A DNA stretch of 19,454 nt. It comes from Desulfobulbaceae bacterium UBA2213 (lineage in GTDB: Bacteria; Desulfobacterota; Desulfobulbia; Desulfobulbales; Desulfocapsaceae). The notes under the pieces were generated by a model. That model was not told where the DNA came from. It ran no database searches and worked only from the letters and a program-made list of their open reading frames with translations. The DNA is taken from the NCBI GenBank assembly GCA_002327225.1, contig DCUN01000194.1:608-20061 (forward strand). Reading direction: 5' to 3'. How positions within the stretch are numbered: position 1 is the stretch's first letter; every line of letters begins with the position of its first letter. The translations under genes were made by a program, and so were the position numbers. Positions 1 through 6,836 of this stretch are shown here, in pieces.

Positions 1-34
1 AATTAGGAATTAGGAATGAGGAATTACGAATGAG
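1..34. repeat. Degenerate heptamer tandem repeat at carA 3' end
   Basis: About five consecutive 7-bp units (AATTAGG, AATTAGG, AATGAGG, AATTACG, then a partial AATGAG) run from the first base of the window. The array probably continues outside. It enters the carA coding region: the TAA stop (24-26) and the last codons lie in repeat units. Similar short AATTAGG/AATTACG-type arrays are, from memory, seen between genes in several bacterial groups; their function is not known to me. The periodicity is visible directly, but the true array length is not. Confidence 0.7.
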
Positions 35-1154
35 AGCTCCGCATCATCGCGACAAACCGGTCAAAAAGATACAATGAATCGTGAGGCCCCGGGGCATGTT
101 CGGGATGATACTGAACGGAGAAGGCAGGAAAGCGCCGATGACGCATCCCTTCAAGACTGCCATCATTCAGATTGATATGGGTCAGTTCAACGTTCTCTTT
201 GTCCAGGCTCTCCATATCCACAGAAAAGCCATGATTCTGCGATGTAATCTCCACATGCCCTGTGACAAGATCTTTAACCGGCTGATTTCCGCCACGATGG
301 CCAAATTTCAGCTTGAAGGTGGAAGCGCCATAGGCAAGTCCCAGGATTTGATGACCAAGGCATATTCCAAAGACAGGGGTTTTGCCGAGAAGTCCCCGCA
401 CTGTCTCCACCACCCCCTGAACACCGGCAGGATCTCCTGGCCCGTTTGACAGAAATACGCCATCAGGCTTCATGGCCAGAACAGTCTCGGCATCGGTTGA
501 GGCCGGCACCACCTGTACCTGGCATCCTTTCTCGGTCATGATACGAAGCTGATTAAACTTGACCCCGCAATCAAGGACAACAACCTTCAGAGGTTTTTCC
601 ATGCCAGCCTGGACAGTAGAAAAATTGCTCCCGGGAACAGGTCTGTTGTCCGCCCAGCCATAAGGCAGATCACAGGTCACCTGTTTGACCATATCCTGAC
701 CCAGCAAACCGACCCACTCCTTTGCCCGTTTTACCAGAGACTCCCTGTTCAGATCTTCGGTGGAAACGATTGCCTTCAAGGCCCCGACCTTGCGTATATG
801 GCGTACCAGGGCTCGGGTGTCAAAACCCTCTACCCCAAGAACACCATAACGTTTAAGGAACTCGGCAAGAGATTCTTCGGAACGAAAATTAGAGGGCACA
901 GCATTATACTCCTTCACCAGGAAGGCCTTAGGATGGACAGCAGCCGACTCCATATCCTCGCGATTGACCCCATAATTGCCAATGAGAGGATAGGTCATGG
1001 TCACAATCTGACCCGTATAGGAGGGATCCGTAAGTATCTCCTGATATCCGCTCATCGAGGTGTTAAAGACCATCTCACCGATGGCCTCGCCTCTTCCAGT
1101 AAAGGAATCACCTTCAAAAATGGCCCCATCTTCCAAGGCTATTAAAGCTTTCAT
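24..1154 (-). CDS. carA: Carbamoyl-phosphate synthase small subunit (glutaminase)
   Basis: CarA hydrolyses glutamine and passes ammonia to CarB for carbamoyl phosphate, the precursor of arginine and pyrimidines, in the cytoplasm. The 376 residues match the family length (about 380). The N-terminal CarA domain is residues 1-150. The class I glutamine amidotransferase domain is about 188-372, with the nucleophile Cys265 in GICLGHQ and the His350/Glu352 pair in QYHPEH. The ATG start has GGAGGA about 11 nt upstream, and the N-terminus MKALIALEDG is typical. carB is not in the window; it could lie beyond position 1. The last residues (about SSHS) and the stop are made from heptamer-repeat DNA, so the C-terminus may vary between strains. 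A short CTCC-TTTT-GGAG inverted repeat overlaps the ribosome-binding site. Confidence 0.97.
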   Translation of the reverse strand: MKALIALEDGAIFEGDSFTGRGEAIGEMVFNTSMSGYQEILTDPSYTGQIVTMTYPLIGNYGVNREDMESAAVHPKAFLVKEYNAVPSNFRSEESLAEFLKRYGVLGVEGFDTRALVRHIRKVGALKAIVSTEDLNRESLVKRAKEWVGLLGQDMVKQVTCDLPYGWADNRPVPGSNFSTVQAGMEKPLKVVVLDCGVKFNQLRIMTEKGCQVQVVPASTDAETVLAMKPDGVFLSNGPGDPAGVQGVVETVRGLLGKTPVFGICLGHQILGLAYGASTFKLKFGHRGGNQPVKDLVTGHVEITSQNHGFSVDMESLDKENVELTHINLNDGSLEGMRHRRFPAFSVQYHPEHAPGPHDSLYLFDRFVAMMRSSHS

Positions 1155-1264
1155 ATAGTTCCCTATCCTCCTCCAAAAGGAGAAATTTTCAGAGATTTTC
1201 TGCTACAATAACTCTCCCCCCCAAGTCCTCCAGAAGGCGTAAATCAAAAAGACAAAACGACAAT

Positions 1265-1293
1265 ATTTAACCCGGAATAGCACCTCAAGTCAA
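1265..1293 (-). promoter_or_regulatory. Putative sigma-70 promoter of carA
   Basis: Read on the minus strand, a -35 box TTGACT (1288-1293) and a -10 box TTAAAT (1265-1270) are separated by exactly 17 bp. This would give a leader of about 100 nt before carA. The leader contains a run of seven G. Box matches are 5/6 and 4/6. The assignment rests on sequence pattern only. Confidence 0.5.
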
Positions 1294-1368
1294 TCAGAAT
1301 CGGGTGAGGTAAATAGAAAGAAGAGCTGACAAACAGAGACATGAGAAGCATGCAATCCTGTTTTATGA

Positions 1369-1397
1369 TTGACAAGAAGAGGTAGTCTGATTATTTA
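1369..1397 (+). promoter_or_regulatory. Putative sigma-70 promoter of the isomerase gene
   Basis: A perfect -35 TTGACA (1369-1374) is followed after 17 bp by TATTTA (1392-1397), a weak -10 with 3/6 matches. It lies about 125 nt upstream of the first supported start codon. Pattern evidence only. Confidence 0.35.
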
Positions 1398-1521
1398 TTT
1401 TCAATTCTTACACTTAGGAACGGTTAGGATTAAACTCCATCTTGCGGATCATTTCCTAACTCCCCTTGTATGTCACTCTTATTATGGAACCACAATTTGC
1501 CCCTTGAAAACAGGAGAAACC

Positions 1522-2556
1522 ATGCAAAAAATTAAATTTTCATTATTCTACATATGTACTCTTTTTTTAATTTTATCAGGAGAAACACTCATGGCAGAGA
1601 CGCAACTGAAAGACGGCCTGTACGCTAAATTTATCACCGCTAAGGGCGACATCATCTGTGCCCTTGAATTTGAAAAGACTCCTCTCACCGTCGCCAACTT
1701 TGTCGGCCTGGCCGAGGGCACCAAAGAACTTGGTGGCGGCGCCGGCAAAGGTGGCGCCAGATTTTATGACAATCTGACCTTTCATCGGGTTATTCCCGAT
1801 TTCATGGTTCAGGGCGGCTGCCCCCTGGGTACCGGTACCGGTGGCCCAGGCTACACCTTCCCTGACGAGATTGACCCCAGCCTGAAACACAGTGGCCCCG
1901 GTATCCTCTCCATGGCCAATGCCGGACCCGGCACCAACGGCAGTCAGTTTTTCATCACCCATGTCGCCACCCCATGGCTGGACGGCAAACATACGGTCTT
2001 CGGCCATGTGGTTGAAGGCCAGGATGTTGTCAATAAAATCAAGGGCAATGACAAACTGACATCCATCGAGATTATTCGCGTGGGTGCCAAGGCAGAGGCT
2101 TTCAAAAGTGACCAGGCAGCCTTTGACTCCCTGCTTGCCTCCATGGACAAGCGGGCCGGCGAAAAAGAGCTGGCTGCCATCGAAGCACAGGTCAAACAGA
2201 TCAAACAACGGTGGCCTGAGGCTATCACCACTCCCTCCGGCCTCCAATATGTTGTCGTCCAGAAAGGCACAGGAACCGAGACCCCATCTTCCGGCACCAC
2301 GGTCAAGGCCCATTACACCGGAAAATTGCTGGACGGCACCAAGTTTGACAGCTCCTATGACCGGGGCGAGCCAATCAGCTTTCCTGTTGGCCAGGGCCGA
2401 GTGATCAAAGGTTGGGACGAAGCCTTTCTGACCATGACCAAAGGCGAAAAACGCGTTCTCATCATCCCGGGAAAACTTGGCTATGGCCCATCAGGACGCG
2501 GCCCTATCCCCCCGAACGCCATCATGATCTTTGATGTGGAGCTGGTTGATTTTTAG
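1522..2556 (+). CDS. Exported dual-family prolyl isomerase (cyclophilin-FKBP fusion)
   Basis: Peptidyl-prolyl cis-trans isomerase of 344 residues carrying both immunophilin folds. Residues 1-25 look like a signal peptide (KIK, hydrophobic core, cleavage after LMA), so the product is probably periplasmic. The cyclophilin domain (about 31-188) keeps the CypA catalytic residues: Arg89, Phe94, Met95 and Gln97 in FHRVIPDFMVQGG, Phe144, Trp152 and His157. A charged, probably helical linker (190-235) leads to the FKBP domain (240-344) with HYTG, FDSSYDRG, VIKGW, GYG and IPPNAIMIFDVEL. Cyclophilin-FKBP fusions are known in some bacteria. Start 1522 has AGGAGA 5 nt upstream. A second in-frame ATG at 1591 has the same AGGAGAAAC context and would give a cytosolic form without the signal peptide. 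Confidence 0.93.
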   Translation: MQKIKFSLFYICTLFLILSGETLMAETQLKDGLYAKFITAKGDIICALEFEKTPLTVANFVGLAEGTKELGGGAGKGGARFYDNLTFHRVIPDFMVQGGCPLGTGTGGPGYTFPDEIDPSLKHSGPGILSMANAGPGTNGSQFFITHVATPWLDGKHTVFGHVVEGQDVVNKIKGNDKLTSIEIIRVGAKAEAFKSDQAAFDSLLASMDKRAGEKELAAIEAQVKQIKQRWPEAITTPSGLQYVVVQKGTGTETPSSGTTVKAHYTGKLLDGTKFDSSYDRGEPISFPVGQGRVIKGWDEAFLTMTKGEKRVLIIPGKLGYGPSGRGPIPPNAIMIFDVELVDF

Positions 2557-2557
2557 G

Positions 2558-2608
2558 TGCCGTTACAAAGTAAGCAAGGGCCTTTTCTTGCTTACTTTGT
2601 TTACGGCA
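2558..2608. terminator. Hairpin 1 of a tandem pair, between convergent genes
   Basis: This begins two bases after the isomerase stop. An outer 6-bp stem (TGCCGT/ACGGCA), a small internal loop (1x2) and a perfect 14-bp inner stem (2565-2578 with 2587-2600) close an 8-nt loop. Lying between convergent genes, it probably ends transcription or protects 3' ends on either strand. No long T tract follows directly. Confidence 0.7.
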
Positions 2609-2609
2609 A

Positions 2610-2663
2610 TTCAAACGTACAAAGGCTCTACCTGTTTTCAGGTAGAGCCTTTGTACGTTTGAA
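2610..2663. terminator. Hairpin 2: perfect 25-bp stem, TTTT loop
   Basis: Arms 2610-2634 and 2639-2663 are exact reverse complements over 25 bp around a 4-nt TTTT loop. The element starts one base after hairpin 1. It sits 24 bp from the trpS stop, so it probably serves as a bidirectional terminator for the isomerase and trpS. The stem is much longer than an ordinary intrinsic terminator and lacks a long T tract. It could also be extruded in DNA or cut by RNase III. Confidence 0.75.
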
Positions 2664-2687
2664 CTCATACTTCCGCCCAACACTCTT

Positions 2688-3653
2688 TCAATATTTCAAC
2701 CCTACCCGCTCACGCACCAGGTCCAGAGTCACCATCGCCTTGGCCCGTGCCTTATCGGCACCCCGTTTCAGGATTTCCCGCAGCATGGCAGGATCAGCAA
2801 GATACTCGGCCTTTTTTTTCCGCGCCTCGGCAAAATGATAACTGATAAGATCCAGCAACTCCAGTTTAATATATCCATAGGCCGCCCCACCCCCCACATA
2901 GAGATCACGCACCTCCTGCAGCCTTTCCGGCGTGGCAAAAAGTTTCAACATGGCAAAGAGATTACATTTGTCAGGATCCTTGGGATCTTCTACCGGCGTG
3001 GCATCGGTGGCAATGGCCATGACCTTTTTCTTCAACCCCTTTCCTTCCAGAAAAATCGGGATAGTATTGTCATAGGACTTGGACATCTTCCTGCCGTCCA
3101 GACCGGGAACCAGGGCTGTTGTCTGACTGATAGCCGGCTCAGGCACAACAAAGGTTTCACCGAAGAGATGATTAAACTTCTGGGCCAGATCACGGGCCAC
3201 CTCCAGGTGCTGCTTCTGATCCTGACCGACCGGAACCTGGTTTGCCTGATAGAGCAGGATGTCGGCGGCCATGAGCACGGGATAGGAAAAAAGGCCATGG
3301 CTGGGCTCAATACCATTGGCCACTTTATCCTTATAGGAATGGCAGCGTTCAATCAGGCCCATGGGTGCGATAGTGGAGAGGATCCAGGTCAACTCACACA
3401 CCTCCGGCACATCGGACTGCACCCAGAAGATACATCGTTCAGGATCAAGGCCGAGTGCCAGAAAATCGGCGGCGGCCTCCAGGGTACCGGCCTCAAGACG
3501 ATAGCGGTCATGGACCGAGGTCATGGCGTGCAGATCAACGATAAAGACATACAGCTCAGAGCTCTCCATCTGAGAGATCATCGTCTTCATCATGCCAAAG
3601 TAATTTCCAATATGAAGCTGACCGGACGGTTGGATTCCAGATAAAATTTTCAT
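2688..3653 (-). CDS. trpS: Tryptophanyl-tRNA synthetase
   Basis: Class I aminoacyl-tRNA synthetase that charges tRNA-Trp in the cytoplasm. The 321 residues are family-typical. The ATP-binding HIGN motif is at residues 14-17 (SGIQPSGQLHIGNYFG) and KMSKS at 189-193 (GRKMSKSYDN). Asp131 in VLMAADILLYQ is the conserved tryptophan-recognition residue. The N-terminus MKILSGIQPSG matches family starts, which decides the ATG at 3653. No Shine-Dalgarno is visible in the 30 nt upstream, so initiation may be weak or leaderless. The gene follows the dnaK terminator on the same strand and so probably has its own promoter, which I could not place. It ends against the paired hairpins. Confidence 0.97.
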   Translation of the reverse strand: MKILSGIQPSGQLHIGNYFGMMKTMISQMESSELYVFIVDLHAMTSVHDRYRLEAGTLEAAADFLALGLDPERCIFWVQSDVPEVCELTWILSTIAPMGLIERCHSYKDKVANGIEPSHGLFSYPVLMAADILLYQANQVPVGQDQKQHLEVARDLAQKFNHLFGETFVVPEPAISQTTALVPGLDGRKMSKSYDNTIPIFLEGKGLKKKVMAIATDATPVEDPKDPDKCNLFAMLKLFATPERLQEVRDLYVGGGAAYGYIKLELLDLISYHFAEARKKKAEYLADPAMLREILKRGADKARAKAMVTLDLVRERVGLKY

Positions 3654-3741
3654 GACAATAAAAAATGTTAAAGAAAGAGCTGGAGAAAGGTTTCAGGTAA
3701 AACAAAACGTTCAAGGAGATTGAAACAAGACACCATACCGT

Positions 3742-3785
3742 AAAAAAAAAAAAAAAGGGAGTGAGAAAAAATTCTTTCCCCTCCC
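3742..3785 (-). terminator. Intrinsic terminator of grpE-dnaK
   Basis: On the minus strand, about 50 nt past the dnaK stop, GGGAG pairs with CTCCC around a purine/T-rich stem-loop. A run of 15 T (3742-3756) follows directly. The long T tract makes this a convincing Rho-independent terminator that separates dnaK from trpS. Confidence 0.8.
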
Positions 3786-3836
3786 CCCTTTCTTGACCCT
3801 GCTTACACAGTTGCCCCGGACCGCAACACAGGCCTT

Positions 3837-5744
3837 TTATTTCTTCTCGTCTTTGACCTCTTCGAAGTCGGCATCAACGACATCATCATCCTTCTCAGCA
3901 GCTCCGCCGCCGGCATGTCCGGCACCGTCCCCCTGCTGGGAGGCCTGCGCATACATGAGCTCGGCCAGTTTATGCGAGGCCGTGGTCAGCGCCTCAATTG
4001 CACTCTTTAAGACCTCAATATCATCACCAGCTGCAGCTGCCTTTACCTTTTCAATCTCTTTTTCCACATTGGCCTTGGTTTCAGCATCAACCTTGTCACC
4101 AAGATCCTTGAGGCTCTTCTGGGTCGCGTGGATCATGGCATCGGCATTGTTGCGGGTGTCGACCAGCTCCCGCCGCTTATGATCCTCCTCGGCATGCAGC
4201 TCCGCATCCTTGGTCATCTTCTCAATATCTTCTTTGGAAAGACCGGAAGAGGCGGTAATACGGATGGATTGCTCCTTGCCGGTGCCAAGATCCTTGGCAG
4301 AAACATGGAGGATACCATTGGCATCAAGGTCAAAGGAGACCTCAATCTGCGGAACACCACGGGGGGCCATGGGGATTTCCGATAACTCAAAACGACCGAT
4401 AGTCTTATTATCCTGGGCCATCTCCCGCTCACCCTGAAGGACATGGATGGAAACAGCCGGCTGGTTATCAGCCGCCGTCGAGAAGACCTGGCTCTTCTTG
4501 GTGGGGATGGTGGTATTCTTCTCGATCAGCTTGGTGGTCACCCCGCCCAAGGTCTCGATACCAAGGGAGAGAGGAGTCACATCAAGCAGCAGCACATCCT
4601 TCACATCGCCGCCCAGGACGCCGCCCTGGATAGCCGCGCCGATGGCCACGACCTCATCAGGATTCACGCCCTTATGCGGCTCCTGGCCGAAGATCTCTTT
4701 GACCTTGGCCTGTACCTTGGGCATGCGGGTCATGCCGCCCACCAGGATGATCTCGTCGATATCCTTGGCAGTCAGCCCGGCATCCTTCAACGCCGTACGG
4801 CAGGGAGCCACCGTCCGCTCGATGAGGTCATCGACCAGACTCTCAAGCTTGGCCCGGCTCAGTTTGATATTCAGATGCTTGGGACCTGAGGCATCGGCGG
4901 TGATAAAGGGCAGATTGATATCGGTCTCCATGGTGGTGGAGAGCTCCATCTTGGCCTTTTCAGCCTCTTCCTTCAAGCGCTGGAGGGCCATTTTATCGTT
5001 GCGCAGATCGATACCCTGACTGCGGTTAAACTCATCGGCCAGCCAGTTGACGATTCGCATATCAAAGTCTTCACCGCCGAGGAAGGTATCACCGTTGGTG
5101 GATTTTACCTCAAAGACACCATCGCCGATTTCAAGGACGGAGACGTCAAAGGTACCGCCGCCAAGATCAAAGACCGCAATCTTTTCCTCGCCTTTTTTGT
5201 CAAGGCCATAGGCCAGAGCGGCGGCTGTCGGCTCGTTGATGATCCGCAGCACATTGAGGCCTGCGATCTTGCCGGCATCTTTGGTGGCCTGACGCTGGGC
5301 ATCATTGAAATAGGCGGGAACAGTAACAACGGCGTCGGTCACCTCTTCTCCCAGATATTCTTCGGCAGTCTTCTTCATCTTGCCAAGGATCATGGCTGAG
5401 ACCTCGGCCGGGGTATAGTTTTTGCCGTCCACTTCAATGTTGGCCGCGCCACCTTTGCCTGAGACGATCTTGAAGGGGCTGATCTCAACAGACTTCTTCA
5501 CCTCGGCATCGCTGAAATTACGGCCGATCAAACGCTTGACCGCATAGAGGGTACGCTCGGGATTGGTGACGGCCTGGCGCTTGGCAACCTGGCCTACAAT
5601 ACGTTCATTATTATCACTGAAGGCCACAATCGAAGGGGTCGTCCGGTTACCCTCAACATTGGTAATCACCTTGGGCTCGCCACCTTCCATAATGGCCACA
5701 CAAGAGTTTGTCGTTCCAAGATCAATTCCAATTATCTTTCCCAT
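3837..5744 (-). CDS. dnaK: Chaperone protein DnaK (Hsp70)
   Basis: ATP-dependent Hsp70 chaperone of the cytoplasm that works with DnaJ and GrpE. The 635 residues are close to E. coli (638). The nucleotide-binding domain (1 to about 380) shows IGIDLGTTNSCVA, AYFNDAQRQATKDAG, INEPTAAALAYG, FDLGGGTFDVS and ILVGGMTRMP. The substrate-binding domain follows, with VLLLDVTPLSLGIET at its start and a helical lid. The tail is acidic and ends DDDVVDADFEEVKDEKK, typical of proteobacterial DnaK. AAGGAG lies 9 nt upstream of the ATG. grpE lies 194 bp upstream on the same strand. A separate promoter and a small hairpin lie in the gap. dnaJ does not follow; a terminator does. Confidence 0.98.
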   Translation of the reverse strand: MGKIIGIDLGTTNSCVAIMEGGEPKVITNVEGNRTTPSIVAFSDNNERIVGQVAKRQAVTNPERTLYAVKRLIGRNFSDAEVKKSVEISPFKIVSGKGGAANIEVDGKNYTPAEVSAMILGKMKKTAEEYLGEEVTDAVVTVPAYFNDAQRQATKDAGKIAGLNVLRIINEPTAAALAYGLDKKGEEKIAVFDLGGGTFDVSVLEIGDGVFEVKSTNGDTFLGGEDFDMRIVNWLADEFNRSQGIDLRNDKMALQRLKEEAEKAKMELSTTMETDINLPFITADASGPKHLNIKLSRAKLESLVDDLIERTVAPCRTALKDAGLTAKDIDEIILVGGMTRMPKVQAKVKEIFGQEPHKGVNPDEVVAIGAAIQGGVLGGDVKDVLLLDVTPLSLGIETLGGVTTKLIEKNTTIPTKKSQVFSTAADNQPAVSIHVLQGEREMAQDNKTIGRFELSEIPMAPRGVPQIEVSFDLDANGILHVSAKDLGTGKEQSIRITASSGLSKEDIEKMTKDAELHAEEDHKRRELVDTRNNADAMIHATQKSLKDLGDKVDAETKANVEKEIEKVKAAAAGDDIEVLKSAIEALTTASHKLAELMYAQASQQGDGAGHAGGGAAEKDDDVVDADFEEVKDEKK

Positions 5745-5776
5745 GATATATCACTCCTTGTCTCAAGATATAAGAG

Positions 5777-5797
5777 AGGTCATCATCTCAATGACCT
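5777..5797 (-). promoter_or_regulatory. Small hairpin in the dnaK leader
   Basis: AGGTCAT and ATGACCT (7 bp, 7-nt loop) form a perfect stem about 33 nt upstream of the dnaK ATG. A 5-bp ATATC/GATAT pair flanks the ribosome-binding site itself. These could affect dnaK translation or message stability, for instance with temperature. That is inference only; neither resembles a ROSE or fourU element that I can recognise. Confidence 0.35.
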
Positions 5798-5874
5798 TTG
5801 TTGTTGCTTTCATTTTTTTTTTTGCAATGCCTGACAGTGTTTCTCTACAAATTCTCGTCTTCAAGAAAGGTCTT

Positions 5875-5902
5875 ATTATGTGTATCATCCTGCTTTTGTC
5901 AA
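5875..5902 (-). promoter_or_regulatory. Putative sigma-70 promoter of dnaK
   Basis: On the minus strand, a perfect -35 TTGACA (5897-5902), 16 bp, then CATAAT (5875-5880, 5/6). It lies between grpE and dnaK, so dnaK could be transcribed independently of grpE. Transcription would give a leader of about 125 nt. Confidence 0.6.
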
Positions 5903-5938
5903 GAGAAGCGTCTACCCTTTCCCGCTTCGGAATGAAAA

Positions 5939-6520
5939 TCAAGAGCCGGCCTTGCCTGATGAGACAATCACCTTGGCGACACGCAACAAACGGTCTTTAT
6001 AAAAATACCCTTTTTCAAACTCACTCAGCACATGACTGGCAGGGATCTCATCACTGGGCTCCATGACCAGGGCCTCCTGGATATTGGGATCAAAGGGCTG
6101 GCCAATACTCTCAATAGCCTTGACCTCAAATTTTTCCAATGTTGCCAGCAGACTTTTCAAGGTCAACTGCACCCCTTCCAGCAGGGCCGCAAGATTCTTC
6201 TCCGCCTCAACTCCTGTCACCACACCTTGGGCAAGTGCTCGTTCCAGATTATCAACAACAGGCAGGATCTCCCGCAAGATATGTTCACCAGCATACCTCA
6301 TGGCTGCATTGCGATCCCGTTCCATCCGTTTTTTATAATTGTCAAATTCAGCAGCAGAACGCAGCACCTTATCCCGGTATCCAGCTATTTCTTCCTGGGC
6401 GGCCAGCAGCTTCTCTTCTCCACTCATCCCCGCATCGAGGTCGGCTGCTTCCTTCATGGCTCCTGATGCATCTTGCTCCAACTTTTCCGTAACACCTTCA
6501 TTTTCCAGATCTTTACCCAC
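5939..6520 (-). CDS. grpE: GrpE, nucleotide exchange factor for DnaK
   Basis: GrpE speeds ADP release from DnaK. With the chosen start it has 193 residues, the usual size. It has an acidic N-terminus, a long helix (EEIAGYRDKVLRSAAEFDNYKKR) that forms the dimer coiled coil, then the GrpE core with LREILPVVDNLERAL and the beta domain near IGQPFDPNIQEAL and KGYFYKDRLLRVAKV. I chose the GTG at 6520 because GGAGG sits 5 nt upstream. The in-frame ATG at 6583 would add a Cys- and Val-rich stretch unlike GrpE, and a GTG at 6532 is also possible. A good promoter lies about 100 nt upstream. No hrcA precedes it. Confidence 0.94.
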   Translation of the reverse strand: MGKDLENEGVTEKLEQDASGAMKEAADLDAGMSGEEKLLAAQEEIAGYRDKVLRSAAEFDNYKKRMERDRNAAMRYAGEHILREILPVVDNLERALAQGVVTGVEAEKNLAALLEGVQLTLKSLLATLEKFEVKAIESIGQPFDPNIQEALVMEPSDEIPASHVLSEFEKGYFYKDRLLRVAKVIVSSGKAGS

Positions 6521-6625
6521 CTGTTCCTCCACTTTATCAAAATAACAAGGCAAACACCCCACAACCACACCAAAGCAGCCCATGATTCATGAACGCCAGC
6601 TGTTATTGATTTACAATATGAGCGA

Positions 6626-6654
6626 ACAATAAGTAGCCCCATTTTCATTGTCAA
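6626..6654 (-). promoter_or_regulatory. Putative sigma-70 promoter of grpE(-dnaK)
   Basis: On the minus strand, a perfect -35 TTGACA (6649-6654), 17 bp, then TATTGT (6626-6631, 4/6). It lies in the divergent region with ahbD. I looked for a CIRCE repeat (TTAGCACTC ... GAGTGCTAA) and a clear sigma-32 promoter here and saw neither. Confidence 0.6.
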
Positions 6655-6746
6655 GACAGGAATAAGACGACCCTCCCCTGTCTCCATTCCTGGCAATTCT
6701 GTACAAAAAACTCATTTGACACACAGGAACGCCTTGCACTTCCAGC

Positions 6747-6775
6747 TTGAGATTTAAAACAAAAGACAATATAGT
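6747..6775 (+). promoter_or_regulatory. Putative sigma-70 promoter of ahbD
   Basis: TTGAGA (6747-6752, 5/6), 17 bp, then TATAGT (6770-6775, 5/6). It would start transcription about 55 nt before the ahbD ATG. An A/T-rich leader follows. Probably drives the ahbD-hemE-HD cluster. Confidence 0.6.
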
Positions 6776-6836
6776 GTTGTAAAATATTGAAAATATCTTT
6801 CCAGCAATGACGCCACATTAACAATGGAGCCGCAGT

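Larger units (their letters stand above)
1155..1521. other. Divergent intergenic region carA / ppi
   Basis: This 367-bp stretch has no gene I can support. It holds the candidate carA promoter (minus) and the candidate isomerase promoter (plus). The long plus-strand frame starting at TTG 1369 is only an upstream extension of the isomerase gene; its translation resembles no protein and includes the -35 box. A weak inverted repeat, ACCTCA ... TGAGGT, lies near 1282-1310. Nothing else stands out. Confidence 0.6.

Noticed and set aside
2835..3644. 269-residue plus-strand frame
   Set aside because: It lies fully antisense to trpS, whose motifs are clear; no domain or ribosome-binding site supports it.
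3742..3756. 15-A homopolymer as a phase-variation tract
   Set aside because: It lies outside any coding region and is explained as the T tract of the dnaK terminator on the minus strand.
6521..6583. Longer GrpE start at ATG 6583
   Set aside because: It adds a Cys/Val-rich stretch unlike GrpE and lacks a ribosome-binding site; GTG 6520 has GGAGG 5 nt upstream.
6584..6836. CIRCE operator or sigma-32 promoter before grpE
   Set aside because: No TTAGCACTC/GAGTGCTAA pair and no CCCCAT-type -10 at proper spacing; a TTGACA-17-TATTGT promoter explains the region better.
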